The notes under the pieces are model-generated. The model was given only the letters and a program-made list of their open reading frames with translations. It ran no database searches and had not been told where the DNA came from. Below are positions 27,101 to 35,597 of a DNA stretch of 64,000 nt, piece after piece. The stretch is from NCBI RefSeq assembly GCF_001650915.1, contig NZ_LXYO01000023.1:496001-560000 (forward strand). Direction: 5' to 3'. The translations under genes were made by a program, and so were the position numbers. Every line of letters begins with the position of its first letter. Position 1 is the first letter of the stretch. Source of the DNA: Marinobacter sp. EhC06 (GTDB lineage Bacteria > Pseudomonadota > Gammaproteobacteria > Pseudomonadales > Oleiphilaceae).

Positions 27101-27847
27101 CACAACTTTCCCAAGGGCGCCGGCCCCGGCACTTTCCTGCACGAATTGCTGGAGTGGTGCACGCAGCAGGGGTTCCAGCGGGTTGTGGATAACCCGCCCC
27201 TGCTTCATGAGCAACTGACCCGACGCTGCGGAACCCGTGGCTGGAGTGACTGGGTGGAACCGCTGGAGCGTTGGCTGCTGGCATTGATCAGCAGGCCCTT
27301 GAGCCTCGACCGGGCTGGCAGAGAAGGGGTTAGCCTGGCGAACCTGACCACCCTGCGCCCGGAACTGGAGTTCTGGTTTGAGAGCCGCAACGTCAGCGTC
27401 CGGAAACTGGACCAGCTGGTGACCGCGCACACCCTGAACGGCGCAGACCGGCCCCGGGTGGAGGAGACCCGATTCAACGGCATGCTCAAGGGCTTTATCG
27501 ATCTGGTGTTCGAACACAACGGGCAGTATTACGTGCTGGACTACAAATCCAATACCCTGGGCGAAGAGGACAGCGCCTATACCGACCAGGCCATGGGCAA
27601 CGCCATTCTGGATAAACGCTACGATCTGCAATACGTGCTCTATCTGCTGGCCCTGCACCGGCTGCTGAAAGCCCGTTTGCCGGATTACGACTACGACCGG
27701 CACATTGGCGGCGCGGTTTATCTGTTCCTGCGGGGCGTTGATTCCACCAACGGCGGTGCCTTCACTGACAAACCACCCAGAGCCCTGATTGAACAGCTGG
27801 ATGCCCTGTTCGATGGCGAGTCCGTAAAAGGGGAGGTGGCCGCATGA
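24122..27847 (+). CDS. recB: Exodeoxyribonuclease V subunit beta
   Basis: This 1241-residue 3'-5' helicase-nuclease has UvrD-type motifs: Walker A IEASAGTGKTFTI near residue 23, VSTIHSFCNRML, DEFQDTDPVQYRIF, GDPKQAIYGFRGADI and VHKSKGLEYPLVFLPF. The C-terminal nuclease has the DLVFEHNGQYYVLDYKSN motif with catalytic Asp and Lys. It overlaps recC and recD by four bases each, so all three subunits are made in a coupled way. Confidence 0.96.
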   Translation: MTEQMTNRNPNLDPLALALNGSALIEASAGTGKTFTIAILYVRLVLGHGQSPDSPLQNLLPPNLLVVTFTEAATKELRDRIRTRLTQAAEVFSEANDEPNPPAETALIYQLRDESYPDPASWPECRKKLLLAAEWMDEAAVSTIHSFCNRMLSEHAFDSGSLFKLTLETDQSELLDEVARDYWRTFVYPLPPALMDEALSHWKTPGDLRQGVRNLIDDPQSLGTPPESVYQAIDQVVRRRLEQSQALKAHPWGQWRGEVIELLNDLNKSKRLHGASKNAMVKVWDFLVAWAESDDLLPEKIDTAAGYKNQTPEGLDNILKGDESAPHHPALDAIEALLDFSQNQPSAKSDILRHASHWIAERLESEKQKRSEMGFDDLLTRLDDALHGPRGDQLAATIRRQFPVALIDEFQDTDPVQYRIFDRIYDVESADAGTCLLMIGDPKQAIYGFRGADIYTYLQARQGVKERTYTLGKNFRSAKTMVAAVNRVFEHSDQNSRDGAFLFGKGDTSPLPFQGVDANGTKRSWSIDGEVQPSLVFWTHESGEEDRDGNPKGMAKGTATADVAETCASEIALLLTLGQAGQAGFALPDNPEDLEPVAPRDIAILVNNRNEASAVRDALGRRRIKSVYLSDRDSVLTSRESKEILCWLRAFAEPRQLAYIRAALATPTLGQTWHAMNQLLTDELVLEREIERFIGYQQQWQKQGVLPMLRTFLMDFEVPGRLLQRPDGERRLTDILHIAELLQQDSLQLDGEHALVHHYTQILRAADEEDEHRTLRLESDAGLVKVITVHKSKGLEYPLVFLPFGTAFRAQSEKQAFVRYHDDQGRLVTVFDPAPEDVARADQERLGEDIRKLYVALTRARFATWVGTAALDNWQQSGLGYLIAGDGQSRISDCLSQLAQGRAEIRITPLPDPDETQYHEQAPEALGPALVSSREAKEDWWIASYSSIEYTGMTGTGIAFTGEVEDAQTQNLLEESSQEAGEEAEPIATHRNQHNFPKGAGPGTFLHELLEWCTQQGFQRVVDNPPLLHEQLTRRCGTRGWSDWVEPLERWLLALISRPLSLDRAGREGVSLANLTTLRPELEFWFESRNVSVRKLDQLVTAHTLNGADRPRVEETRFNGMLKGFIDLVFEHNGQYYVLDYKSNTLGEEDSAYTDQAMGNAILDKRYDLQYVLYLLALHRLLKARLPDYDYDRHIGGAVYLFLRGVDSTNGGAFTDKPPRALIEQLDALFDGESVKGEVAA

Positions 27848-30129
27848 GCCGTTCCCGTTCTCACACCGGAAAATCCGACCATCAGATTGATCTGTTCGCA
27901 GAGGACACCGCCGCGGAACCGTCGACCATGACGCCAGCCGGTGATGCCAGCATCGCTATCAACGATCTGCTCACCAGCCCGGATAAAACCGAATCTCTGC
28001 TGGTTCACTGGCAGCAGGCGGAGTGGATCCGCCCGCTGGATGTGGGTTTCGCCCGGCTGATCCGGGAGCTGTCGGAAGAGCAGGGCGAACGCCCGCACCC
28101 GCTGGTTCTGCTACTGGCGGCACTGGTCTCGCACCAAGTGGGTCGTGGCCATGTTTGCGTGGATCTGGCCCATCTCCTTGCCGATGCCGGCCATACCCTG
28201 TCACTGCCGCCGGAGGAGTCGGTTCACGAGCCACTCGCCGATTCCGGAACCGGCGAACCGGACCAGCCCAAGCCGGACGAGGTGCTTGCTTTTGTGACGC
28301 TGCCGGAATGTTTGAGCATACTGGGAAGGGCCTGCGCCGTGAGTGATGGCTCACATACAACACCACTGGTGCTGAATGAAACCCGGCTTTACCTGCGCAG
28401 ATTCTGGCGTTATGAGCAACGCATTGCTGACGGCATCATGCAACGCCTGGCTCTGCCGTCCGCCCTGGCGGATCCGGAATCCGGACCGGCCCAAACCCTG
28501 TCCCGGGCCCTCGGCCAGTTGTTCCAGTCGTCAGAACCGGTGGATTACCAGAAACTGGCCTGTGCCCTGGCCGCCCGCAACCGTTTCGCCGTTATCACCG
28601 GCGGGCCCGGCACCGGCAAGACCACCACCGTGGTTAATCTACTGGCAGCCCTGCAGGCGGTCGCCGGGGAATCTCCCGAACGGGCCGGCCGCAAATTCCG
28701 CATCCGCCTGGCTGCCCCCACCGGCAAGGCAGCCGCCCGTCTGAACGAATCCATCGGTGGGGCGGTCAGCCGCTTGCCCCTTGCCGAGCTGCCCGGCAAC
28801 GTGGAGCTGGCTGATATTCCCACGAGGGTCACCACACTGCACCGGTTGCTGGGCAGCCGGCCGGATACCCGCAAATTCCGCCATAACCGCGACAACCCGC
28901 TGCTGGTGGATATCCTGGTGATCGACGAGGCCTCGATGGTGGACGTGGACCTGATGGCGTCGGTATTCGATGCCTTGCCCGCCAGCGCCCAGCTGATCCT
29001 GCTGGGCGACAAGGATCAGCTGGCCTCGGTGGATGCTGGTGCGGTACTGGGTGAGCTGTGCCAGCGGGCCCTGCAGGCCCACTACACCCTGGAAACGGCA
29101 CAGTGGCTTGCCGCCATGACCGGCAAGGAGATACCCGAGTCACTGGTGGACGCAACCGGTCAACCCATGGACCAGGCCGTGGCCATGCTGCGCAAAAGTT
29201 ATCGTTTCCAGGAGGACAGCGGCATCCGGGCGTTCGCGGAAGCCGTGAATACCAATGCCCTTGATAGCGCCATGTTGCGCCAGATCCGGGAAGCGGCCTT
29301 CGACGACGTCATCCTGCTCAACGGCCAATCCGGAAAACCGGACCCGGAAGACACCCTGGATCGGGTGTGTCGCCATGCCATCACCGGCTCACCGGAGGCA
29401 TTCCGCAATGCCGGGCAGGGTCGGCACGTGAACGGCCAGAGCCTGGCACCACCCGTTGGTTACCGCCATTATCTGGAACGGTTACAGAATCACGGCCTGA
29501 ACGAAGACAGCCCTCGCGAAGACTGGGATGCGATGGCGTTACAGCTCCTTGAAGCCTTCAGTGATTTCCAGGTGCTCTGTGCCCTGCGCAAAGGTCCCTG
29601 GGGTGTGGAAGGACTGAACGACCGGATCGCGAGGCAGTTACTGGCGGAGAAGCTGATCCCACGGGCAGAAGGTTGGTACCCGGGCAGACCGGTGCTGATT
29701 ACCGGCAACGACTACAACCTGGGCCTGATGAACGGCGACATCGGCATTACCGTCAGCGTGCCCTGGGACTGGACTGAAACCGGTGAGCCCCGATACACCC
29801 TGCGAGTGGCGTTCCCCAGCAGCGACACGCCTGGCGGCATCCGCTGGATCTCGCCCAGTCGTCTGCAGCAGCTGGAAACCGTGTATGCCATGACGGTGCA
29901 TAAATCCCAGGGTTCGGAGTTCAACCACACCTGCCTGGTGCTGCCAGACCGGCTCAGCCCCGTCCTGACGAGGGAACTGATCTACACCGGCATCACCCGG
30001 GCCCGGAACTGGTTCAGCCTGATTACCGGCACCCAGGAGGTTCTGAGGGACGCTGTCGGGCAGCAGGTGGTGCGCGCATCCGGACTGGCGCTCAGGCTTG
30101 TAGATAACGAGTCCCCAAGGCGCCAGTAA
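27844..30129 (+). CDS. recD: Exodeoxyribonuclease V subunit alpha
   Basis: This 761-residue 5'-3' helicase has an extended N-terminal region (to about residue 225), Walker A TGGPGTGKTTTVVNLL, DEASMVDVDLMASVF, LLGDKDQLASVDAGAVLGEL and a C-terminal MTVHKSQGSEFNH motif. It is the last gene of the operon. Its TAA (30127-30129) lies in the left arm of a long inverted repeat that can act as the terminator. No ptrA is present in the operon. Confidence 0.96.
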   Translation: MSRSRSHTGKSDHQIDLFAEDTAAEPSTMTPAGDASIAINDLLTSPDKTESLLVHWQQAEWIRPLDVGFARLIRELSEEQGERPHPLVLLLAALVSHQVGRGHVCVDLAHLLADAGHTLSLPPEESVHEPLADSGTGEPDQPKPDEVLAFVTLPECLSILGRACAVSDGSHTTPLVLNETRLYLRRFWRYEQRIADGIMQRLALPSALADPESGPAQTLSRALGQLFQSSEPVDYQKLACALAARNRFAVITGGPGTGKTTTVVNLLAALQAVAGESPERAGRKFRIRLAAPTGKAAARLNESIGGAVSRLPLAELPGNVELADIPTRVTTLHRLLGSRPDTRKFRHNRDNPLLVDILVIDEASMVDVDLMASVFDALPASAQLILLGDKDQLASVDAGAVLGELCQRALQAHYTLETAQWLAAMTGKEIPESLVDATGQPMDQAVAMLRKSYRFQEDSGIRAFAEAVNTNALDSAMLRQIREAAFDDVILLNGQSGKPDPEDTLDRVCRHAITGSPEAFRNAGQGRHVNGQSLAPPVGYRHYLERLQNHGLNEDSPREDWDAMALQLLEAFSDFQVLCALRKGPWGVEGLNDRIARQLLAEKLIPRAEGWYPGRPVLITGNDYNLGLMNGDIGITVSVPWDWTETGEPRYTLRVAFPSSDTPGGIRWISPSRLQQLETVYAMTVHKSQGSEFNHTCLVLPDRLSPVLTRELIYTGITRARNWFSLITGTQEVLRDAVGQQVVRASGLALRLVDNESPRRQ

Positions 30130-30234
30130 GCGGAGGGCCTTGCCAAAACATGCTCCTTCGGCACGTCCATGTGACGCTCGAGCTCCGCCATCCCTGGCTC
30201 CGCACGGTTTTGGCAAGGCCCTCCGCTCACTGGC
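30122..30234. repeat. Two-hairpin inverted repeat, copy 1
   Basis: Arms 30129-30149 and 30207-30227 are perfectly complementary over 21 bp. After one mismatch (30128/30228), GCCAGT and ACTGGC extend them. The 57-nt interior holds two small hairpins: CAC-gtccat-GTG (30162-30173) and GCCA-tccc-TGGC (30187-30198), joined by ACGCTCG. The stop codons of convergent recD and the ABC gene both lie in the arms, so it probably terminates both. A second copy with the same design but different arm sequence is at 32064-32177. Confidence 0.85.
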
Positions 30235-32035
30235 TCAGCTGGCTGTTATCGCCACTTCGGTGCTGCTGCGCCCAGAGATGGGCGTAGTGGCCACCAGCGG
30301 CCAGCAACTGGTTGTGGCTGCCGCTTTCAACAATACGCCCGCCATCCATCACCAGAATGGTGTTGGCATCGCGGATGGTGGAGAGCCGATGGGCTATTAC
30401 CAGCGTGGTCCGTTGCTGGCTGACTTCGTTGAGCGCGCCAAGGATCGCCTGCTCCGACAGTGAATCCAGCGAGGAAGTGGCCTCATCCAGAATCAGCAAC
30501 GGCGGGTTCTTCAGAATCACCCGGGCAATGGCCACCCGCTGTTTTTCACCACCGGAGAGCTTCAGGCCCCGTTCACCGACTTTGGTTTCATAGCCGTCCG
30601 GCAGGCTGTGGATAAAGTCTTCCAGGTGGGCCATCCGGGCCGCCCGATAGACCTCTTCCTCGGTGGCTTCCGGTCGGCCATAGGCCAGATTCCGGTACAG
30701 GGTATCGTTGAACAGCACCGTATCCTGGGGCACCACACCAATCGCCGATCGCAGGCTGTCCTGGCTCACGTTACGGATATCCTGGCCGTCGATACGGATG
30801 GCGCCCTGATCAACGTCGTAAAAACGGAACAGCAGGCGGGCGAGGGTGGACTTGCCGGCACCACTGGCCCCCACCACCGCCACCTTATGGCCGGCTGGGA
30901 TGGTGAAATTCACATCCCGCAGGATCGGCCGGTCCGGGCGATAGGCAAAGTGGATATGGTCGAACTGCACTTCACCTTTATCCACAGCTAGCTCGGTGGC
31001 ATCCGGGGCATCTTCAATGGCCGGTTTATCCCCCAGCAGTTTGAACAGGCGCTCGACATTCACCAGGGCCTGCCGGATTTCCCGGTAGACAAAACCCAGG
31101 GCATTCAGCGGAATGAACAGCTGGAGCAGGTAAGCGTTGATCATGGTGAAGTCACCCAGGGTGATCTCACCGCTGGCCACTTCCTGAACAGCCATGGCCA
31201 TGATCACGATCATCGCCAGACCAATAATCAATGCCTGGCCGGAGTTAAGCGCGGCCAGGGACAACCGGTTTTTCAGCCGGGCCTGTTCCCAGTCATCCAG
31301 ATCGACGTCGTATAACTGCGCCTCATAGCGTTCATTATTGAAATATTTGACGGTCTCATAGTTCAGCAGGCTGTCTATCGCCCGCGAGTTCGACTGGTTA
31401 TCCCGGGCGTTGGCTTCGCGCACGAATTTGGTCCGCCACTCGGTAATCTTGATGGAAAAGACCACGTAGACCACCACGGCCACCAGAATGGCCAACACAT
31501 AACCGACGTTGAACACCACGAACAGGATGCCGGCCACCAGCAGGATTTCCAGGAGGGTGGGCACAATGTTGAACAGGGTAAAGCGCAGCAGGAAGCTGAT
31601 GCCGTTGGTACCCCGCTCGATATCCCGGGCCAGGCCACCGGTCTTGCGGTCCAGGTGGAAAGCCAGTTCCCGCTGGTGCAGGTGCTCGAACACCCGCAGG
31701 GAAACCCGCCGCATGGCCCGCTCGGCCACCCGCGCGAAAACCGCATCCCGAAGCTCATTGAACAGGGTGGCGCCAAAGCGCAGCGAACCATAGGCCACCA
31801 CCAGAACCACTGGAATCCACAGCAGCATGTCCGCCCCGCGGTTCTGGTCCAGGTAATCGACGATGTATTTCAGGGCGATTGGCGTGGCGACGGTGGCCAG
31901 CTTGGCCAGCACCAGCAAAGCCAGGGATAAAGCCACCCGGCCGCGGAATTCGTCGAGATAGGGCCAGAGGCCTGAAATGATTTTCCAGTCCGGTTTATGA
32001 TCTGCCGGGTAATCGTTGTCGGCGTAGGCTCTCAA
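30227..32035 (-). CDS. ABC exporter, ATM1/heavy-metal type, fused permease-ATPase
   Basis: The 602-residue protein starts at TTG (32035), preceded by GGAAGGAACATGAA. The frame stays open to an ATG at 32173, but that stretch is repeat DNA and has no family match. Six membrane helices fill about residues 30-320, with YETVKYFNNERYE typical of ATM1/ABCB7 exporters. The ATPase has GASGAGKST, LSGGEKQR, LLILDEATSSLD and IAHRLST. Family members export glutathione-linked or metal-related compounds; this substrate is inferred. The gene is bracketed by two repeat copies. Confidence 0.88.
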   Translation of the reverse strand: MRAYADNDYPADHKPDWKIISGLWPYLDEFRGRVALSLALLVLAKLATVATPIALKYIVDYLDQNRGADMLLWIPVVLVVAYGSLRFGATLFNELRDAVFARVAERAMRRVSLRVFEHLHQRELAFHLDRKTGGLARDIERGTNGISFLLRFTLFNIVPTLLEILLVAGILFVVFNVGYVLAILVAVVVYVVFSIKITEWRTKFVREANARDNQSNSRAIDSLLNYETVKYFNNERYEAQLYDVDLDDWEQARLKNRLSLAALNSGQALIIGLAMIVIMAMAVQEVASGEITLGDFTMINAYLLQLFIPLNALGFVYREIRQALVNVERLFKLLGDKPAIEDAPDATELAVDKGEVQFDHIHFAYRPDRPILRDVNFTIPAGHKVAVVGASGAGKSTLARLLFRFYDVDQGAIRIDGQDIRNVSQDSLRSAIGVVPQDTVLFNDTLYRNLAYGRPEATEEEVYRAARMAHLEDFIHSLPDGYETKVGERGLKLSGGEKQRVAIARVILKNPPLLILDEATSSLDSLSEQAILGALNEVSQQRTTLVIAHRLSTIRDANTILVMDGGRIVESGSHNQLLAAGGHYAHLWAQQHRSGDNSQLSQ

Positions 32036-32063
32036 TTCATGTTCCTTCCGCTTCGGAGTAGTC

Positions 32064-32177
32064 GAGCGCGCGGGTGGAGCGGCTTGCCAGGACACGCTGT
32101 AAATACGTCCCTGTACGCTCGGCGAAAGCCATCCCTGGCTTTCGACGGTCCTGGCAAGCCGCTCCACCCGCACGCTC
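32064..32177. repeat. Two-hairpin inverted repeat, copy 2
   Basis: Arms 32071-32093 and 32148-32170 are perfectly complementary over 23 bp. They extend through G32070-C32171, one mismatch, and GAGCG/CGCTC to 32064-32177. The 54-nt interior holds TAC-gtccct-GTA (32104-32115) and CGAAAGCCA-tccc-TGGCTTTCG (32123-32144), joined by the same ACGCTCG as copy 1. It lies between two divergent ABC genes, so here it is not a simple terminator. Confidence 0.85.
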
Positions 32178-32263
32178 TTGCGTAGCTGTATGATAGGTCT
32201 TGTATGGAGTACAAACCGTATTGTTAGCGGAGTCTACAGCACCCCGTATCCAGGAGGCACATC

Positions 32264-34018
32264 ATTAACACTCGTCACCGCAAAGCCCTGAAACTGGTCA
32301 TCGACTTTATCAGCCCCTATCGCCGGGCTGTCGCCGGTGCCCTGGTGGCGCTGATTTTTACGGCCGGAATTACGCTCGGGTTAGGGCAGGGTTTACGTAT
32401 TCTCGTGGATCAGGGATTAGCCACCGAGTCGCCGGAGAACCTGGCCAGGGCCATCGGTCTGTTTTTCATCCTGGTATTGGGGCTCGCATTTGGCTCGTTT
32501 GCCCGGTTCTATCTCGTGTCCTGGATCGGCGAGCGAGTGGTGGCGGATATTCGCAAAAAGGTGTTCAACCACCTGATTGATCTTCATCCGGGCTTTTTCG
32601 AGCAGAACCGGGCCCTCGAGATCCAGTCTCGGTTTACTGCCGATACCACCGTGCTGCAATCGGTGATTGGCTCGACCGTATCCATTGCCCTGCGTAACGC
32701 CCTGATGCTGGTCGGCGGGTTGCTGCTGCTGTTCATTACCAACGCCAAGCTGGCGAGTATCATTCTACTGGGCTTTCCACTGGTGATTGCCCCCATCCTG
32801 TTCTTTGGCCGGAGAGTTCGCGCGCTGTCCCGGCTCAGCCAGGACCGGGTGGCCGATGTTGGCAGTTACGTGGGCGAGAACCTCACGCAGATCAAGACCG
32901 TTCAGGCCTTTAACCACCAGCCCCACGACCGTCGGTATTTTTCCGAGGTGTCGGAACGGGCCTTCGACATAGCCCGGCAGCGTATCCGTCAGCGGGCCTG
33001 GCTGACCACGCTGGCTATTTCCCTGGTGATGGGCGCCGTCGGGATTGTTATCTGGATAGGAGGGCTGGATGTGATTAACGGCCGGATCAGCCCCGGCGAG
33101 CTGGCGGCCTTCGTGTTTTACAGCCTGCTGGTGGGCGTTGCTGCCGGTGCCATCAGCGAGGTGATTGGCGAGTTGCAAAGGGCGGCCGGGTCGGCGGCAC
33201 GGCTGTTCGAGCTGCTTCAGACCGAGCCGGCGTTTGAGCGTAAAGACACGACTCTTGAACTGCCTGAACACATTCAAGGTGCGATCAAGATTGACCGTCT
33301 GAGCTTCAGTTACCCCGGGCGTTCGGAACAGCCCGCGCTGACGGATCTTACGCTTGAGGTAAAAGCCGGCGAAACCCTGGCCCTGGTTGGCCCGTCGGGA
33401 GCCGGCAAATCCACCCTGTTTGACCTGCTGCTGCACTTCTACCAGCCGACGGAGGGCAGCATTCTAATTGATGGCATGGACACCGCCGATCTCTCGCTCG
33501 AGGCCCTGCGTCGGTGTTTTTCCCTGGTGCCCCAGAATCCCGCCCTGTTCCATGGCACCGTGGCCGACAACATCCGCTACGCTCGGCCCGACGCCAGCCA
33601 ACAGGACGTCGAGCAGGCCGCGAAGATCGCCCATGCCCATGATTTCATCCAGGCCCTGCCCAAAGGCTACGAAACCCGGCTAGGAGATGCTGGACTGGGC
33701 CTGTCCGGTGGCCAGAAGCAGCGTCTTGCCATCGCTCGGGCGTTGCTGGCCGATGCCCCGATCCTGTTGCTGGATGAAGCCACCAGTGCCCTGGATGCCG
33801 AAAGTGAAAACCTCATCCAGCAGGCGATGCCGGCGCTGACCGCGGAGCGAACCACCCTGGTGATTGCCCATCGACTGGCCACGGTGCGGGACGCTGATCG
33901 CATTGCGGTACTGGACCAGGGCCGGCTGCTGGCGGTGGGTAGCCACGATGAACTGATGCGTCATAACCCCCTCTATCAGCGGCTGGCAAAACTGCAATTT
34001 CGGGACGATGCCGCCTGA
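32264..34018 (+). CDS. ABC exporter, MsbA/multidrug type, apparent ATT start
   Basis: The best-supported start is ATT at 32264, six bases after AGGAGG (32252-32257). It gives 584 residues beginning (M)NTRHRKALKLVIDFISPYRR. The first in-frame GTG (32345) has no ribosome site and would cut into the first membrane helix (residues 22-45). Six helices fill about 20-300. The ATPase shows GPSGAGKST, LSGGQKQR, ILLLDEATSALD and IAHRLATVRDADR. It is divergent from the ATM1-type gene; the substrate is unknown. Confidence 0.85.
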   Translation: MNTRHRKALKLVIDFISPYRRAVAGALVALIFTAGITLGLGQGLRILVDQGLATESPENLARAIGLFFILVLGLAFGSFARFYLVSWIGERVVADIRKKVFNHLIDLHPGFFEQNRALEIQSRFTADTTVLQSVIGSTVSIALRNALMLVGGLLLLFITNAKLASIILLGFPLVIAPILFFGRRVRALSRLSQDRVADVGSYVGENLTQIKTVQAFNHQPHDRRYFSEVSERAFDIARQRIRQRAWLTTLAISLVMGAVGIVIWIGGLDVINGRISPGELAAFVFYSLLVGVAAGAISEVIGELQRAAGSAARLFELLQTEPAFERKDTTLELPEHIQGAIKIDRLSFSYPGRSEQPALTDLTLEVKAGETLALVGPSGAGKSTLFDLLLHFYQPTEGSILIDGMDTADLSLEALRRCFSLVPQNPALFHGTVADNIRYARPDASQQDVEQAAKIAHAHDFIQALPKGYETRLGDAGLGLSGGQKQRLAIARALLADAPILLLDEATSALDAESENLIQQAMPALTAERTTLVIAHRLATVRDADRIAVLDQGRLLAVGSHDELMRHNPLYQRLAKLQFRDDAA

Positions 34019-34107
34019 GGGCGACAATAGTCGGTTTGTTTCCTGTCACCGTACTACTTACACTGTTAGATGAAACTTTCGAACCTGAACCCAGGGAGAA
34101 TGGCAAA

Positions 34108-35385
34108 GTGAGCAATAAAGAATTGCAGGCACTCAAAGAACGCTACGTTGCAGCGGGCGCGGCAAGTCCCAACGAACAGTTTGCCGACCACGCAACGAAT
34201 GCGGAATTGTGGGATGCAGACGGCAAACGCATGATCGATTTTGCCGGCGGCATTGGCGTACTCAACATTGGCCACCGTCACCCGAAGGTGGTTGAAGCGG
34301 TCAAGGCACAGCTGGACAAGCTGATGCACACCTGCCAGACGGTTATGCCCTATGAGGGCTACGTTAAACTGGCAGAGAAGCTCAGCGGCGTGGTACCGGT
34401 ACGTGGCCATGCCAAAGTGATGTTGGCCAACTCCGGTGCCGAAGCCCTGGAAAACGCCATGAAGATTGCCCGTGCAGCGACCGGCAAGACCAACGTGATC
34501 TGCTTTGACGGCGGTTATCATGGCCGTACTTTCTACACCATGGCGATGAACGGCAAGGCTGCCCCGTACCAGACAGACTTTGGCCCCATGCCCGGTACCG
34601 TTTACCGCGCACCTTATCCCGTTCCTTATCACGGCGTCAGTGAAGACGAAGCGCTGCGTGGCCTGAAGATGGCCATGAAAGCCGATTCCCCGGCGCGCAA
34701 TACAGCTGCGATCGTCATCGAGCCGGTATTGGGTGAGGGCGGTTTCTACGCGGCACCGACCAGTTTCCTGAAGGAGATCCGCAAGATCTGTGATGAGAAC
34801 GACATCCTGATGATCGCGGATGAAGTACAGAGCGGCTTTGGCCGGACCGGCAAGATGTTTGCCATCGAGCACAGTGGTGTTGAACCGGATCTGATGACCA
34901 TGGCCAAGAGTATGGCTGATGGCATGCCGATTTCCGCCATCGTCGGTACCGACAAGTACATGGACGCCTCCGGCCCGAACTCTCTGGGCGGTACCTACAC
35001 GGGCAGCCCGACCGCGTGTGCAGCAGCCTTGGCCGTATTCGACGTGTTCAAGGAAGAGGACATCCTCGGCAAGTCCCAGGCGCTGGGTGAGAAACTCAAG
35101 CAGCGCTTCAGCCAGTGGCAGGAACAGTTTGCCCATGTCGACAACGTACGCAATCTCGGTCCCATGGCTGCCTTTGAGCTGGTAGAAAGCAAGGAAAGCC
35201 ATACACCCAAGCCGGAATTGGCGGCTGCGGTGACCAAGAAGGCGAAAGAGAAGGGTCTGATTCTTCTGAGCTGCGGTATGTATGGCAATACCTTGCGTTT
35301 CCTGATGCCGGTCACCATCGAAGACGATGTGCTGGAAGAAGGGCTGGCAATTGTAGAAGAGAGCCTCAAGGAAGTTGGTGCCTGA
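34108..35385 (+). CDS. gabT: 4-aminobutyrate aminotransferase
   Basis: The 425-residue class-III aminotransferase starts at GTG with CAGGGAGAATGGCAAA upstream, giving SNKELQALKERYV; E. coli GabT starts in the same style. It has DFAGGIGVLNIGHRHPKVV, the PLP region IADEVQSGFGRTGKMFA, and the Lys in MTMAKSMADGMPISAI. It converts GABA and 2-oxoglutarate to succinic semialdehyde and glutamate. No gabD is adjacent in the window. A strong terminator follows. Confidence 0.9.
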   Translation: MSNKELQALKERYVAAGAASPNEQFADHATNAELWDADGKRMIDFAGGIGVLNIGHRHPKVVEAVKAQLDKLMHTCQTVMPYEGYVKLAEKLSGVVPVRGHAKVMLANSGAEALENAMKIARAATGKTNVICFDGGYHGRTFYTMAMNGKAAPYQTDFGPMPGTVYRAPYPVPYHGVSEDEALRGLKMAMKADSPARNTAAIVIEPVLGEGGFYAAPTSFLKEIRKICDENDILMIADEVQSGFGRTGKMFAIEHSGVEPDLMTMAKSMADGMPISAIVGTDKYMDASGPNSLGGTYTGSPTACAAALAVFDVFKEEDILGKSQALGEKLKQRFSQWQEQFAHVDNVRNLGPMAAFELVESKESHTPKPELAAAVTKKAKEKGLILLSCGMYGNTLRFLMPVTIEDDVLEEGLAIVEESLKEVGA

Positions 35386-35414
35386 TCGGCGCTGAATTTC
35401 ACGGGGAGTCGAGA

Positions 35415-35440
35415 AGCCGGGCATAAGCCCGGCTTTTTTA
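35415..35440 (+). terminator. Rho-independent terminator after gabT
   Basis: AGCCGGGC (35415-35422) pairs with GCCCGGCT (35427-35434) across ATAA, followed by TTTTTT. It lies 30 bp after the gabT stop. Confidence 0.92.
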
Positions 35441-35597
35441 TAACAAAAGAAAAGCGTCGTTCAGTTTCAACGAGCAGCCGCCCTGTTGGCGCACTCGGGC
35501 AGCGGTTACGTCCGGGCTCGGATTCGTCGTATACTGCCAGGAGTTCTCCAGCAGTGGCCCCCTCGGCCTGCTCCAGTTTCACCAACCAGGCTAGATC

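Noticed and set aside
32036..32173. N-terminal extension of the ATM1-type ABC gene to an ATG at 32173
   Set aside because: The extra 46 codons run through inverted-repeat DNA and have no family match; TTG 32035 has a ribosome site and gives normal length.
30122..32177. Composite transposon or integron attC reading of the paired repeats
   Set aside because: There is no transposase or integrase, no target duplication was seen, and the arms differ in sequence between copies.
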